Part shown: in pieces, positions 1 through 9,195 of the stretch
How the letters are laid out: each line of letters opens with the position of its first letter
Numbering within the stretch: position 1 is the stretch's first letter
Source: Halomonas sp. KAO
GTDB lineage: Bacteria; Pseudomonadota; Gammaproteobacteria; Pseudomonadales; Halomonadaceae
Length of the DNA: 64,000 nucleotides
NCBI RefSeq assembly: GCF_015595025.1
Contig: NZ_JADNRL010000037.1
Coordinates: forward strand, 128,619-192,618
Reading direction: 5' to 3'
The notes under the pieces: generated by a model
What the model saw: only the letters and a program-made list of their open reading frames with translations
Database searches by the model: none
Told to the model about the DNA's origin: nothing
Program-made: the position numbers and the translations under genes

Positions 1-2
1 TG

Positions 3-284
3 GATATCGACAACGCGACCCGCGAGGCGTGGCTGGCGGGCGAGCGCATCGAGCTGACCAGCGCCGAGTTTGACCTGCTGTGGCTGCTGGCCAGCAACGC
101 GGGCAAGGTGCTGACCCGTGAAGAGATATTCTCTCAGCTGCGCGGCATCAAGTATGACGGCCAGGACCGTTCCATCGATGTGCGCGTCTCGCGCATTCGC
201 CCCAAGATCGGTGATGATCCCAACCAGCCGCACCGCATCAAGACCGTGCGCAGCAAGGGCTACCTGTTCGTCAAGGATGCCTGA
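3..284 (+). CDS. rstA: RstA-type response regulator, C-terminal DNA-binding domain (partial, 5' end outside window)
   Basis: Only the last 93 codons are present. They form an OmpR/PhoB winged-helix domain, seen from the segment LTSAEFDLLWLLASNAGK through the recognition helix region DRSIDVRVSRIRPK to the wing TVRSKGYLF. The receiver domain lies upstream of the window. The sequence closely follows the RstA C-terminus as I know it (YDGxDRSxDVxxSRxR, then RIKTVRxKGYLF). The stop codon lies 3 nt before the start of a sensor kinase that is itself RstB-like, so the two are probably cotranscribed as a two-component pair. Family is certain; the RstA name is by resemblance. Confidence 0.85.
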   Translation, partial: DIDNATREAWLAGERIELTSAEFDLLWLLASNAGKVLTREEIFSQLRGIKYDGQDRSIDVRVSRIRPKIGDDPNQPHRIKTVRSKGYLFVKDA

Positions 285-287
285 ACC

Positions 288-1901
288 ATGCGCCGAGTCC
301 TGGCCGACAGCACCTTCCTGCGTGTCTATCTGCTGCTGGCGCTGGCGCTGCTGCTGACCTTCGGTCTCGGCCTGCTGGGTGTGGCGCTGGTTGACCAGGT
401 ACGCCGAGAAGCCCATCGCGAACAGCTGGCCGAGGCGCCGATGCGTCTGCTGACCGAACGACTCTCGAGGCTGCCACCCGCGGCGCACCAGGCCTGGCTC
501 GAGGCGCAAGGCAGACGCCTGGACATGCAGGCCAGTATCGGGCCGCTGGAGGAGGCCTCACTAGGCTACTTCTCGCGGCGCCGCCTGGCCGATGGCAAGG
601 TGCTGGTGCAGCCGCGTGACGATCAGGGCTGGCGGCTGTTTTCGCTGCTGCCCGGGGGGGAGCGCCTGCTGCGTGTCGATCTCGTCAACCTGAGCGAGCA
701 TCAGCTGCGTGGCCTGACCGAGCTGCTTGGCCGATGGCTGTCGGAGATGCCCCCCTCTGCACGCCATTCGAGTCTCGAGGACCTGACCCGCGGTAGCCTG
801 TCGGTGTCTCTGGAGGAGGCGCCTCCTCAAGGCCTGGATGACTACCAGCTGCGTCGACTTACCGCCGGTGAGGTGGTGATCGAGCTGCTGCCTGGGCGCT
901 GGTCGGTCGCGATCTATCTGGCGCTTCAGGATCTCAGTGGTGATGCCAGCTGGCTGGTGGTCGGCCCGGTCCAGGCCTTCGAACCGATGCCTGGGTCGCT
1001 TCAGCTCCTGCTGGTGCTGATCATGCTGGCCGTGCTGGGCGTGACCATCTATCTGATCGTGCGCGGTGTCGAGGCGCGCATGGTGCGGCTGGAGCTGGCC
1101 GCGTCGCGTATCGCGGCCGGACGACTGGATACCCGGGTCAAGGTGGAGAGTGCCGATTTCATCGGGCGTCTCGGCATGGCACTCAATGGCATGGCGGCGC
1201 AGGTGCAGTCGCTGCTGCGCGCCCAGCAGGACATGATTCGTGCGGTATCCCACGAGTTGCGTACCCCGGTGGCCCGCATTCGCTTCGCCGTTCAGATGGT
1301 CGAGGACATGACCGAGGACCCGGCGGTGCGTCGGCAGCTTCAGGGAGCCGATGGGGATATCCAGGAACTCGATGACCTGATCGACGAGATCCTCACCTAT
1401 GCCCGGCTGGGCAGCGAGGCCATCAATGGGCGCCAGATGAGTGCCGTGCCGGTGGAGTGTCGCGAGATGGCCGAACGGGTCATCGAGGCGCTGGCCCTTC
1501 TGCATGAGGGGCTGACGCTCGAGCTTGCCGAGGGCCCCAGCATGGAGGTGCTGGCCGAGCCGCGTTACCTTCAGCGCGCCCTGCAGAACCTGGTGGCCAA
1601 CGCCTGCCGTCACGCACGCTCCCGGGTGGTGATCCGGTTGCAGCGAGAGCCTGCCCTGGTGAGGATCGATGTGGAGGATGATGGTCCCGGCGTGCCGCTG
1701 GCCGAGCGCCAGTCGATCTTCAAGCCCTTCTCGCGTCTCGACGACAGCCGCACGCGCAGCGCCGGCGGCTATGGCCTGGGGCTCTCCATCGTGCACAAGG
1801 TGATGAGCTGGCACGGTGGCAGCGTCGGTGTGGACGACAGTCCCGCGCTTGGGGGGGCACGCTTCACCCTGCTGCTGCCCCAGCGCCGCGAGGCCGAGTA
1901 G
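288..1901 (+). CDS. rstB: RstB-like sensor histidine kinase
   Basis: Inner-membrane sensor kinase of 537 residues. A first membrane segment lies near residues 11-31 and a second near 240-262, leaving a periplasmic sensor loop of about 200 residues. A HAMP linker follows. The phosphoacceptor histidine is about residue 322 in VSHELRTPVARIR. The ATPase domain shows the N box (NLVANACRHA), G1 (DDGPGV), an F box and G2 (GGYGLGLSI). It is longer than E. coli RstB (about 433 residues), mainly in the periplasmic part. The start 3 nt after rstA implies translational coupling. It presumably phosphorylates the adjacent RstA-like regulator; the signal cannot be read from the sequence. Confidence 0.88.
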   Translation: MRRVLADSTFLRVYLLLALALLLTFGLGLLGVALVDQVRREAHREQLAEAPMRLLTERLSRLPPAAHQAWLEAQGRRLDMQASIGPLEEASLGYFSRRRLADGKVLVQPRDDQGWRLFSLLPGGERLLRVDLVNLSEHQLRGLTELLGRWLSEMPPSARHSSLEDLTRGSLSVSLEEAPPQGLDDYQLRRLTAGEVVIELLPGRWSVAIYLALQDLSGDASWLVVGPVQAFEPMPGSLQLLLVLIMLAVLGVTIYLIVRGVEARMVRLELAASRIAAGRLDTRVKVESADFIGRLGMALNGMAAQVQSLLRAQQDMIRAVSHELRTPVARIRFAVQMVEDMTEDPAVRRQLQGADGDIQELDDLIDEILTYARLGSEAINGRQMSAVPVECREMAERVIEALALLHEGLTLELAEGPSMEVLAEPRYLQRALQNLVANACRHARSRVVIRLQREPALVRIDVEDDGPGVPLAERQSIFKPFSRLDDSRTRSAGGYGLGLSIVHKVMSWHGGSVGVDDSPALGGARFTLLLPQRREAE

Positions 1902-1903
1902 CC

Positions 1904-2818
1904 TCAGGCCGGCTTGATGCCGTCGAGTACCGCGAAGGAGGTCTCCCGAGCGGTACGCAGGAAGTCCTCCATCCATGTCGCCTGGCGTGTCTCCTCCCGA
2001 ATCGCCGCGAAGAGTGTGCTCCACACGCCCTTCTCGCCGAGTGCCACGGCCTTCACGTAGTCGCGCTCCAGGTACTCGGTCAGGGCCCAGTTGGGCAGTG
2101 CACAGACACCGCGGCCGCTGGCCACCAGCTGCATCATCATGATGGTCAGCTCGGCGGTGCGTATCTCCCTGGGCTGTATGCCTGCCGGGTCGAGGAACTG
2201 GGTGAAGACGTCCAGCCGTGAGTGCTCCACCGGGTAGGTGATCAGGGTCTCTTCGCCGAGGGCCTCGGGGGTGACGAAGCCCTTGCCGGCCAGAGGGTGT
2301 TGACGGGCCACTGCCAGCAGTCCCTCATAGCGAAACAGCGGCTCGTAATGCACCCCGGGCAGGGGCTGGGGGTCGGCGGTGATCACCAGGTCGAGCTGCT
2401 CGCGGGCCAGGGCCGGGAGTGGGTCGAAGTGGTGTCCGCCGGGGATATCGATCTCCACTTCCGGCCAGTGATCCCGGAAGTGGTCGATGGTAGGCATCAA
2501 CCACTGAAAACAGCTGTGGCACTCGATGGCCATATGCAGGCGCCCCTGCTCGTTGCCGGCGAGTCGTGCCAGGTCGCGCTCGGCCATGCGCACCTGGGGC
2601 AGCACCTGCTCGGCCAGGGTCAGCAGTCGCTGCCCGGCCCTGGTGAACTCCACGGGGCGCGTCTTGCGCACGAACAGCGGGCTGCCCAGACGCTCCTCCA
2701 GATCCTTGATCTGGTGGGAGAGGGCCGACTGGGTCAGGTGCACCCGTTCGGCCGCCTCCACCAGGGAGCCGGCGTCGCGCAGGGCGATCAATGTGCGGAG
2801 GTGTCGCAGCTCGAGCAT
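1904..2818 (-). CDS. metR: MetR-type LysR-family transcriptional regulator
   Basis: LysR-type activator of 304 residues. The N-terminal helix-turn-helix (about residues 17-37, GSLVEAAERVHLTQSALSHQ) and the following DLEERLG...LFVRK segment match MetR, which activates methionine biosynthesis genes with homocysteine as coinducer. The C-terminal effector domain has the MetR-like segment MMMQLVASGRGVCALPNWA. The reading frame stays open upstream to 3013, but the MLELRHLRTL start at 2818 fits the family. It converges on rstB with a 2-bp gap. No metE or metH gene lies in the window, so its targets are elsewhere. The upstream 180 bp is shared with the divergent lipoprotein gene. Confidence 0.85.
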   Translation of the reverse strand: MLELRHLRTLIALRDAGSLVEAAERVHLTQSALSHQIKDLEERLGSPLFVRKTRPVEFTRAGQRLLTLAEQVLPQVRMAERDLARLAGNEQGRLHMAIECHSCFQWLMPTIDHFRDHWPEVEIDIPGGHHFDPLPALAREQLDLVITADPQPLPGVHYEPLFRYEGLLAVARQHPLAGKGFVTPEALGEETLITYPVEHSRLDVFTQFLDPAGIQPREIRTAELTIMMMQLVASGRGVCALPNWALTEYLERDYVKAVALGEKGVWSTLFAAIREETRQATWMEDFLRTARETSFAVLDGIKPA

Positions 2819-2998
2819 GGGTGAGTCACTTTCATTTAAAAGACTTGGAAGCTTAGTTTGATTCACCACTAATGGCCAGCCGGAATCCGCCATATGCTTC
2901 ATGCAGATCGTTCCAGCCATGACCGTTGGAGGCCGGGGAACGTGGGGGCTGTTATGCTTGGCTCCATCATGAAATCCTGATTCCCGAGAGGAGATGCC

Positions 2999-3694
2999 GT
3001 GTCCCGCCTTCACGCATTCGCCGCCCTGGGCCTGTCACTGCTGCTGGCAGGCTGTGCCACCGCCCCGGCGCCGATCACCACCGATGAGCATGCACCGCTG
3101 TTGCCCTCGACCCTCTTTCCCGGCGATGCCGAGGCCTTTATCGCCTGGCGGTGTTCGCCGGACCAGGGGCTGGTAACCGCCGGCGCCGAGGACGAGTTGA
3201 GAGTGTGGTCGACCCATGGCGCCTGGCGGCTCACGCCAGCCGTGGTCGCCGGTGGGAAGCGCTACGAGCAGGGGGAGCTGAGCTTCTGGAACACGGCCGA
3301 TGGCGCCGTCGTCGAGTCGCCGCGTGGGCGGCTGATGTGCCAGGCGAGCATGCGTCGCCTGGCGCTGACTCGCGAACAGCGCCCCGGTGTGATGTTCCAT
3401 GCCCGCGGCAATGAACCGGGCTGGACGGCAAGCCTTGCCCACGACCGACCCGAAGTGCTCCTCAGCCTCGATTACGGCAGTCGTGAGCAACGCCTTCCCT
3501 ATCGTGTCACCCAGATGGATAACGAAGCGGGGAGGGTGGTCCTGGCCAGCGGTCGTGGTGATACCCCCTTCGAGCTGCGAATCGAGGCGCGGGCCTGCTT
3601 CGATGACATGAGCGGCGAGCCCTTCCCGGCCCGTGTGACCCTGAACGTGGGGGGCGAGCAGTATCGAGGCTGTGGTCAGGGTATCGCCCCCTGA
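2999..3694 (+). CDS. Lipoprotein with MliC-like and COG3650-like domains
   Basis: Predicted lipoprotein of 231 residues starting at GTG 2999, preceded by a strong GAGAGGAG ribosome site. The signal peptide ends in lipobox LLAGC with the lipidated Cys at residue 19. Residues about 45-115 resemble the MliC lysozyme-inhibitor fold (WRC...YEQGELSFWN...LMCQ with paired cysteines). Residues about 130-230 (GNEPGWTASL ... ACFDDMSGEPFPARVTL) resemble the COG3650 lipoprotein domain. Likely anchored in the outer membrane. Protection against lysozyme is an inference from the fold only. It is divergent from metR. Confidence 0.72.
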   Translation: MSRLHAFAALGLSLLLAGCATAPAPITTDEHAPLLPSTLFPGDAEAFIAWRCSPDQGLVTAGAEDELRVWSTHGAWRLTPAVVAGGKRYEQGELSFWNTADGAVVESPRGRLMCQASMRRLALTREQRPGVMFHARGNEPGWTASLAHDRPEVLLSLDYGSREQRLPYRVTQMDNEAGRVVLASGRGDTPFELRIEARACFDDMSGEPFPARVTLNVGGEQYRGCGQGIAP

Positions 3695-3884
3695 GCGAGG
3701 CGAACCACGGGGGCGAGGCCTGTCCGTTCCGGTCAGATCGCTGGCCGGCTGGATAAGGAGGCCCCCGACAAGAGTTGATTTTTCGCTTATTTCGAACGTA
3801 ATGCGCGTTTTTATGCGCTTTTTATTTCACTTCGTTCATCTATCATGGATGTCATTCACTTTTACCTGATCCAGGGAGACCTCC

Positions 3885-4493
3885 ATGACCACTCGTGTCC
3901 TTATGCTTACCGCTTCCATTCTCGGCGAAAACGGTCAGTCGAAGGCCCTCGCCGACCACTTCATCGCCAGGGCCGAGGCGCGTGATGGAGTGGAGGTCAC
4001 CCATCGCGACCTGGTGGCCGAGGAGCTGCCGCATCTGGGGCTGGCCGAGCTGGGTAGCTGGCAGGTTCCCGTGGCGGAGCGCAGCGATGAACAGCGTGAG
4101 CTGGTCGCCCGCTCCGATGCCCTGATCGCCGAGCTTCACGACCACGATGTGATCGTCCTGGCGGTACCGATGTACAACCTTGGCATCCCCAGCCAGCTCA
4201 AGGCGTGGTTCGATCGCGTGATGCGCGCCAGGGTAACGTTCCGCTATACCGAGAACGGCCCCCAGGGCCTGTTGGAGGGCAAGCGGGCGGTGATCCTGGC
4301 GGCGCGTGGCGGCCAGTATGCCGGCACCGAGAAGGATACCCAGACCCCGCATCTCAAGCTGATGCTGGGCATGATGGGCATTACCGAGGTGGACAGCGTG
4401 TTTGCCGAGGGGCTCAACATGGGCGGGAGTCATCGAGATAGCATGCTCAATGAGGCGCGGCAGGCCATCGATGGCCTGGTGGAGCGCCTGTAA
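3885..4493 (+). CDS. azoR: FMN-dependent NADH-azoreductase
   Basis: Cytoplasmic flavodoxin-like reductase of 202 residues, the usual AzoR length. It reduces azo compounds and quinones with NADH through bound FMN. Visible features are the N-terminal FMN phosphate loop (ASILGENGQSKALADHF), the PMYNLGIPSQLKAWFDRV segment near residue 95 that contacts the flavin, and AARGGQY in the middle. An AGGGAG ribosome site sits before ATG 3885. Monocistronic, with a hairpin terminator downstream at 4535-4566 shared with the convergent tag gene. Confidence 0.93.
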   Translation: MTTRVLMLTASILGENGQSKALADHFIARAEARDGVEVTHRDLVAEELPHLGLAELGSWQVPVAERSDEQRELVARSDALIAELHDHDVIVLAVPMYNLGIPSQLKAWFDRVMRARVTFRYTENGPQGLLEGKRAVILAARGGQYAGTEKDTQTPHLKLMLGMMGITEVDSVFAEGLNMGGSHRDSMLNEARQAIDGLVERL

Positions 4494-4534
4494 CTCCAGT
4501 TACCGGCTCTTAAGCTGAAGCACCCGGACACAAT

Positions 4535-4566
4535 ACAGCGGGGCGGTCATCGGGCCGCCCCGCTGT
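4535..4566. terminator. Bidirectional hairpin between azoR and tag
   Basis: Perfect 12-bp GC-rich stem ACAGCGGGGCGG paired with CCGCCCCGCTGT around an 8-nt loop, in the gap between two convergent genes. Neither side has a long U tract, so termination is inferred from stem strength and placement. Confidence 0.75.
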
Positions 4567-4606
4567 GTGTCGGTTGTGCGTCGGCGGCGAGGGAAGGCGC
4601 ACCGGC

Positions 4607-5143
4607 TCAGATGCGGGTCCAGGGTGGGGCGGCTGCGAGGATGCGCGCCTGCACCGGGCAGTCATCACGGTGGGCGCCGGGCAGGTAGCCGGTACTCATC
4701 AGGAACTCGCCGGTGATCTCCGGCCCGGTGAACTTGAAGGTGCGCTTGAAGAGCCTGACCCAGTCGCCGTGGCTCAGCGGATGGTGGTGGTCGAGCCAGC
4801 CACGAAAGCCGCCGTGGCGAGCCCGTAGGGCCTGGATAACGCCGGCGTTGTGGATGACCGCCTCGATCTTGAGGCGATTGCGGATGATGCCTGCATCCTC
4901 GAGCAGCCGCCGGCGTTCCGTCTCCCCGTAGCTCGCCACCCTGTCGATGGAAAAGTTCTCGAAGGCTCGTTGGAAGGCCTCGCGCTTCTTCAGCACCGTG
5001 AGCCAGGAGAGCCCGGCCTGGTTGATCTCCAGCGCCAGGCGCTCGAAGAGGTCATCATCGTCGCCTACCGGGAAGCCGTACTCGTGGTCGTGGTAGGGAC
5101 CGTGGAAGGGGTGCCCTAGGGCCAGATCACAGTAGTCGCTCAT
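4607..5143 (-). CDS. tag: DNA-3-methyladenine glycosylase I
   Basis: Base-excision repair enzyme of 178 residues that removes 3-methyladenine from alkylated DNA. The helix-hairpin-helix family signature ALEINQAGLSWLTVLKKR is present, with Glu39 corresponding to the substrate-binding glutamate of E. coli Tag. The zinc-site residues are recognisable: Cys5, His18 (YHDHEYG), and near the C-terminus His158 and Cys162 (GAHRDDC). It is divergent from the glyoxalase gene across a 98-bp spacer. No Ada-type regulator is nearby. Confidence 0.93.
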   Translation of the reverse strand: MSDYCDLALGHPFHGPYHDHEYGFPVGDDDDLFERLALEINQAGLSWLTVLKKREAFQRAFENFSIDRVASYGETERRRLLEDAGIIRNRLKIEAVIHNAGVIQALRARHGGFRGWLDHHHPLSHGDWVRLFKRTFKFTGPEITGEFLMSTGYLPGAHRDDCPVQARILAAAPPWTRI

Positions 5144-5241
5144 GGACGGGCCCCCCTCTCTGGATAATCCATCGAGTCATTACACCTCCCTCCTGTTGGG
5201 GTTTACACTGAGAGCTTACGCTACACGACAAGGAGTCTCAC

Positions 5242-5682
5242 ATGCAGTACCTGCATACCATGGTGCGTGTCAGCGACCTCGATGCGTCGCTGCGTTTCTA
5301 TTGTGACCTGCTGGGCCTCAAGGAGGTGCGTCGCAAGGAGAACGACAAGGGGCGCTTCACCCTGGTCTTCCTGGCCGCCCCCGAGGATGAGGCCCGCTCG
5401 GCGGAGCTCAAGGCGCCGGAGCTGGAACTGACCTACAACTGGGACCCCGAGGAGTACGACGGCGGGCGCAACTTCGGCCACCTGGCCTACCGCGTGGATG
5501 ATATCTACGCGCTCTGCGAGAAGCTTCAGGAGGCCGGCGTGACCATCAATCGCCCGCCTCGAGATGGCCATATGGCCTTCGTGCGAAGCCCCGACGGCAT
5601 TTCGGTGGAGCTGTTGCAGAAGGGCGAGGCACTGCCGCCCCGCGAGCCCTGGGCATCCATGGAGAACACCGGCACATGGTAA
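5242..5682 (+). CDS. gloA: Glyoxalase I-type lactoylglutathione lyase (VOC fold)
   Basis: VOC-superfamily metalloenzyme of 146 residues expected to isomerise the methylglyoxal-glutathione hemithioacetal to S-lactoylglutathione. All four metal ligands of GloA line up: His5 (MQYLH), Glu62, His80 ([11 protein letters not shown]) and Glu123 (GISVELLQ). An AGGAG ribosome site lies just before ATG 5242. Its stop overlaps the start of a META-domain lipoprotein gene by 7 nt, implying a two-gene operon. The family is clear; substrate choice is inferred. Confidence 0.9.
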   Translation: MQYLHTMVRVSDLDASLRFYCDLLGLKEVRRKENDKGRFTLVFLAAPEDEARSAELKAPELELTYNWDPEEYDGGRNFGHLAYRVDDIYALCEKLQEAGVTINRPPRDGHMAFVRSPDGISVELLQKGEALPPREPWASMENTGTW

Positions 5683-6152
5683 CCCTGACGCGTATGCCCC
5701 GGGCGCGCATGGCCCGTGCGGTGGCGTCACTGGCGGCGCTCTCTGCGCTGGCCCTGCTGGCCGGCTGTGGCAGTCATGCACCGGCGCCTGGCGAGCCGGT
5801 CGGCAGTGACCTGAGCGGCCCGATGGTGGAACAGCGCTGGAACCTGCTGCTGGTGGGCACCAGCGAGCGGCTGTCGATGCCCGAGACACCCTGGTTCGAG
5901 ATCGGCCGTGACGGTCGCCTGGTCGGCAGCGACGGCTGCAACGAGATGCATGGCCAGGTGCGTCTCGGGGATAGCCAGCGCATCGAGGTCACCGAGCTTG
6001 CCACCACCCGTCGCGGCTGCCCCCAGCTGGATGACGCCGCACGGGTCACCACCATGCTGGAGAGCGCCTACCGCTACCTGATCGATCACGATCGCCTGGT
6101 GTTCTTCGGTCCCGACCAGCGGGTGCTGGGGGGCTGGCGCGAGGCCAACTGA
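5676..6152 (+). CDS. META-domain (HslJ-like) lipoprotein
   Basis: Predicted lipoprotein of 158 residues: positive N-terminus, hydrophobic stretch, then lipobox LLAGC with Cys31. The remainder is a META domain of the HslJ type, recognised by WNLLLVG near its start, the conserved [10 protein letters not shown] motif and the TxxGCP segment ([12 protein letters not shown]). HslJ-type proteins are associated with heat shock and novobiocin resistance in E. coli, but the biochemical role is unknown. It starts within the last codons of gloA (ATGGTAA), so it is translationally coupled. A strong hairpin follows. Confidence 0.8.
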   Translation: MVTLTRMPRARMARAVASLAALSALALLAGCGSHAPAPGEPVGSDLSGPMVEQRWNLLLVGTSERLSMPETPWFEIGRDGRLVGSDGCNEMHGQVRLGDSQRIEVTELATTRRGCPQLDDAARVTTMLESAYRYLIDHDRLVFFGPDQRVLGGWREAN

Positions 6153-6211
6153 GGCGGCCCCGGGTCCTGTGACCCGGCCTATAGAAAACGGAAACGAGAA
6201 GTGGAAAAGAG

Positions 6212-6255
6212 AAGCGCCCCGCCGAGCTGAAGTTCAAGGGCTCGGCGGGGCGCTT
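6212..6255. terminator. Bidirectional hairpin terminator between META lipoprotein and secF
   Basis: Perfect 15-bp stem (AAGCGCCCCGCCGAG paired with its complement) and a 14-nt loop. On the minus strand the stem is followed by the T-rich run CTCTTTTCC, a good intrinsic terminator for the secDF operon. It can also stop the plus-strand transcript. Confidence 0.85.
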
Positions 6256-6280
6256 GCGTTGCGGCCTGTCGGCATGTTGC

Positions 6281-7204
6281 CTATGGCAGCTCTTCGGCCT
6301 CCGGGTCCTCCTTCTGTGCCGGGATCAGATCCTCGCGATTCAGCTTGATCGCGAGCAGCAGTGCCGAGGCCACATAGATGGAGGAGAAGGTACCGATCAC
6401 CACGCCGATGATCAGGGCGATGGCGAAGCCCTCGATCATGTCGCCACCCAGCAGCAGCAGGGCGACCAGCACCAGCAGGGTGGTGCCGGAGGTGGCGAGG
6501 GTGCGCGACAGGGTCTGGTTGAGCGAGTCGTTGAAGATCGCCGGCATGTCGTCGATGCGTGACTTGCGGATGTTCTCGCGGATGCGGTCGTAGACCACGA
6601 TGGTGTCGTTGAGCGAGTAGCCGATCACCGCCAGCACGGCGGCCAGCACGGTCAGGTCGAACTCGAGCTGGAACAGCGAGAAGGCACCCACCACGATGAT
6701 CACGTCATGCATCAGGGCCAGCAGCGCGCCGATCGCGAACTTGTACTGGAAGCGGAAGGCCACGTAGAGCATCACGATGCCCAACGCCACCAGCAACCCG
6801 AGGCCGGACTGGTCGCGCAGCTGATCGCCCACCTGGGCGCCGACGAACTCGGCGCGTACCAGGTTGACCTCCTCGCCACCATGGCGCAGCAGCTCCACCA
6901 CGCGGTCGCCGACGTCGGCATCGAAGGCCTGCTGCAGACGAATCAGCACCTCGTTGGCGGCGCCGAAGGTCTGCACCGAGACGTCACGGAACTCGGCGGC
7001 CTCCAGGGTCTGGCGCACCGCATCCAGGGAGGGCGCCACGGCGTAGCGTACCTCCACCAGGGTACCGCCGGTGAAGTCCAGGCCCAGGCTGAGCTGCTGG
7101 AACAGCAGCGAGAGGAGCGATGCCAGGATCAGCAGGGCGGAGATCCCGAAGGCGATCTTCCGCTTGCTCATGAAGTCGATCTGTCGATTGGCCAGGCTTT
7201 TCAT
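6281..7204 (-). CDS. secF: Protein translocase subunit SecF
   Basis: Inner-membrane RND-type subunit of the SecDF complex, which uses the proton gradient to pull proteins through SecYEG. 307 residues from ATG 7204, which has a good AGAGGTG ribosome site. The SecF signature FTGGTLVEVRY follows the first membrane helix. The C-terminal five-helix bundle contains GYSLNDTIVVYDRIRENIR and the conserved TTLLVLVALLLLGGDMIEGF region. It lies 9 nt downstream of secD in the same operon. Length is normal for the family. Confidence 0.96.
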   Translation of the reverse strand: MKSLANRQIDFMSKRKIAFGISALLILASLLSLLFQQLSLGLDFTGGTLVEVRYAVAPSLDAVRQTLEAAEFRDVSVQTFGAANEVLIRLQQAFDADVGDRVVELLRHGGEEVNLVRAEFVGAQVGDQLRDQSGLGLLVALGIVMLYVAFRFQYKFAIGALLALMHDVIIVVGAFSLFQLEFDLTVLAAVLAVIGYSLNDTIVVYDRIRENIRKSRIDDMPAIFNDSLNQTLSRTLATSGTTLLVLVALLLLGGDMIEGFAIALIIGVVIGTFSSIYVASALLLAIKLNREDLIPAQKEDPEAEELP

Positions 7205-7213
7205 GATCACCTC

Positions 7214-9064
7214 TTATATCCAGAGCTTCTTGACCGGCTTGCCGCCATAGACGAGATTCACCATGGCGCGGGTCACCATCAGGGCGGTGAACAGCGAGGT
7301 GAGAATGCCCAGCGACAGGGTCACGGCGAAGCCCTTGACCGGTCCGGTGCCGATCGAGAACAGAATCACCGCCACCAGCAGGGTGGTGATGTTGGCGTCG
7401 ACGATGGAGGTGAAGGCGCGCTCGTAGCCGGCGTGTATCGCCTGCTGTACCGAGAGTCCCGTGCGCAGCTCCTCGCGTATTCGCTCGAAGATCAGCACGT
7501 TGGCGTCCACGGCCATGCCCAGCGTCAGCACGATGCCGGCGATGCCGGGCAGGGTAAGGGTGGCGCCGAGCATCGACATCGCCGCCACCAGCAGGGTCAG
7601 GTTGAGTGCCAGTGCCAGGTTGGCGAAGATGCCGAACACCTTGTAGCGGATCAGCATGAACAGCACCACCAGCAGCAGGCCGATCTGCACCGACATCACC
7701 CCGCGCTTGATGTTCTCCGCCCCCAGGCTGGGACCGATGGTGCGCTCCTGCACGAAGTAGATCGGTGCGGCCAGCGAGCCCGAACGCAGCAGCAGGGAGA
7801 GCTCCGCCGCCTCGGTGGGAGAATCGAGCCCGGTGATGCGGAAGCTGTTGCCCAGGGCGCTCTGGATGGTGGCCAGGCTGATGATGCCGCGCTCGGTGTA
7901 GGGGTCGCGGACCACCGTCTTCTCGCCATCGACCACCTCCACGCTGTCGCGGGTCTTGTGCTCGATGTAGACCACCGCCATGTTGCGGCCGATATTGGTG
8001 CGGGTGGCGCGGTTCATCAGGGTACCGCCGGTGCCGTCCAGGTTGATGTTGACCTGGGGGCGACCGTTCTCGTCGAAGCTGCGGTTGGCGTTGGAGACCT
8101 GGTCACCGGTGATGATCACGTCGCGCATCAGGTCGGCGCTGCGTGACGGCGCATTGCGGAACGTCAGGGTCTCGATCTCGCTGTCCGACGTATCGGGGCG
8201 CGCCTCGAGGCGGAACTCCAAGTTGGCGGTGGCACCGACGATGCGCTTGGCCTCCGCCGTGTCCTGGACCCCGGGCAGCTCGACCACGATGCGGTCCGGC
8301 CCCTGGCGCTGTACCAGCGGCTCTGCCACCCCCAGCTCGTTCACCCGGTTGCGCAGGGTGGTCAGGTTCTGGTTGATGGCGTAGTCCTGAATCGCGTTGA
8401 CCGCCTGGTCGGTCAGGGTCATGGCCAGGGCGGCGCCGCGCCCATCACCGAGATTCTCGTACTGGAAGTCGGGGAACTCGCGGCTGATCAGGCTACGCGC
8501 GGTGTTGCGATCGTCGGCATCGGTGAAGGTCAGCGTCAGGGTTCGCCCATCGATCCGGGTGTCACGGTAGCGAATGCGCTCGTCGCGCAGCTGCTCGCGC
8601 ATGGCGCTGGCGTTGACCTCCAGGCGCTGACTCACGGCGGCCGCCATGTCCACTTCCAGCAGGAAGTGCACGCCGCCGCGCAGGTCGAGGCCCAGGGTCA
8701 TGGGGGAGGCGGAGAGCGACTGCAGCCATGCCGGGGTCGACTCGGCCAGGTTGAGGGCGACCACATACTCTTCGCCGAGCATGGCGGCCACGCGGTCGCG
8801 GGCGGCGAGCTGGGCGTCGGGATTGCCCAGGCGCAGCAGGGTGCTGGTCGGACTGCTTTCGACGTCCTTGATCTCGATGCCGGCATCGGCCAGGGATGAC
8901 TGAATGCGCTCGAGCTGGCGCTCATCGACGGTGGCATCACCGCGCTCGCTGCTGATCTGGATCGCCGGATCCTCGGGGAAGAGGTTGGGTAACGAGTAGA
9001 CCAGGCCGACGAGCAGGACGATGAGTATCAGCAGATACTTCCACAGGGGATAACGGTTGAGCAT
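7214..9064 (-). CDS. secD: Protein translocase subunit SecD
   Basis: Partner of SecF, 616 residues, typical for gammaproteobacteria. An N-terminal membrane helix (about residues 10-27) is followed by a large periplasmic domain containing LGLDLRGGVHFLLEVDM near residue 125. The C-terminal six-helix membrane domain includes the conserved LTLPGIAGIVLTLGMAVDANV, ending in the IFERIREELRTG loop. An AGGG ribosome site precedes ATG 9064. Order yajC-secD-secF is the classical arrangement. Confidence 0.96.
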   Translation of the reverse strand: MLNRYPLWKYLLILIVLLVGLVYSLPNLFPEDPAIQISSERGDATVDERQLERIQSSLADAGIEIKDVESSPTSTLLRLGNPDAQLAARDRVAAMLGEEYVVALNLAESTPAWLQSLSASPMTLGLDLRGGVHFLLEVDMAAAVSQRLEVNASAMREQLRDERIRYRDTRIDGRTLTLTFTDADDRNTARSLISREFPDFQYENLGDGRGAALAMTLTDQAVNAIQDYAINQNLTTLRNRVNELGVAEPLVQRQGPDRIVVELPGVQDTAEAKRIVGATANLEFRLEARPDTSDSEIETLTFRNAPSRSADLMRDVIITGDQVSNANRSFDENGRPQVNINLDGTGGTLMNRATRTNIGRNMAVVYIEHKTRDSVEVVDGEKTVVRDPYTERGIISLATIQSALGNSFRITGLDSPTEAAELSLLLRSGSLAAPIYFVQERTIGPSLGAENIKRGVMSVQIGLLLVVLFMLIRYKVFGIFANLALALNLTLLVAAMSMLGATLTLPGIAGIVLTLGMAVDANVLIFERIREELRTGLSVQQAIHAGYERAFTSIVDANITTLLVAVILFSIGTGPVKGFAVTLSLGILTSLFTALMVTRAMVNLVYGGKPVKKLWI

Positions 9065-9195
9065 GCGAGCCCTGTCCTAGGTTGCTGACGAAGGGGGAGC
9101 TGACGCGATCACACTACGGCGGCCACCGGTATGGCCGGCGGCGGTCGAAGATCGGCGCCGGCGTGTCGAGATGCCGGCACCGGGCAGGAGACGGG

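Noticed and set aside
561-2024. Long minus-strand open frame over rstB
   Set aside because: It is antisense to an unmistakable histidine kinase, and its low-complexity His/Gln-rich translation is typical of shadow frames in GC-rich DNA. The same applies to long frames such as 6707-8146, 18702-20018, 26834-28486, 37192-38556 and 61642-63084.
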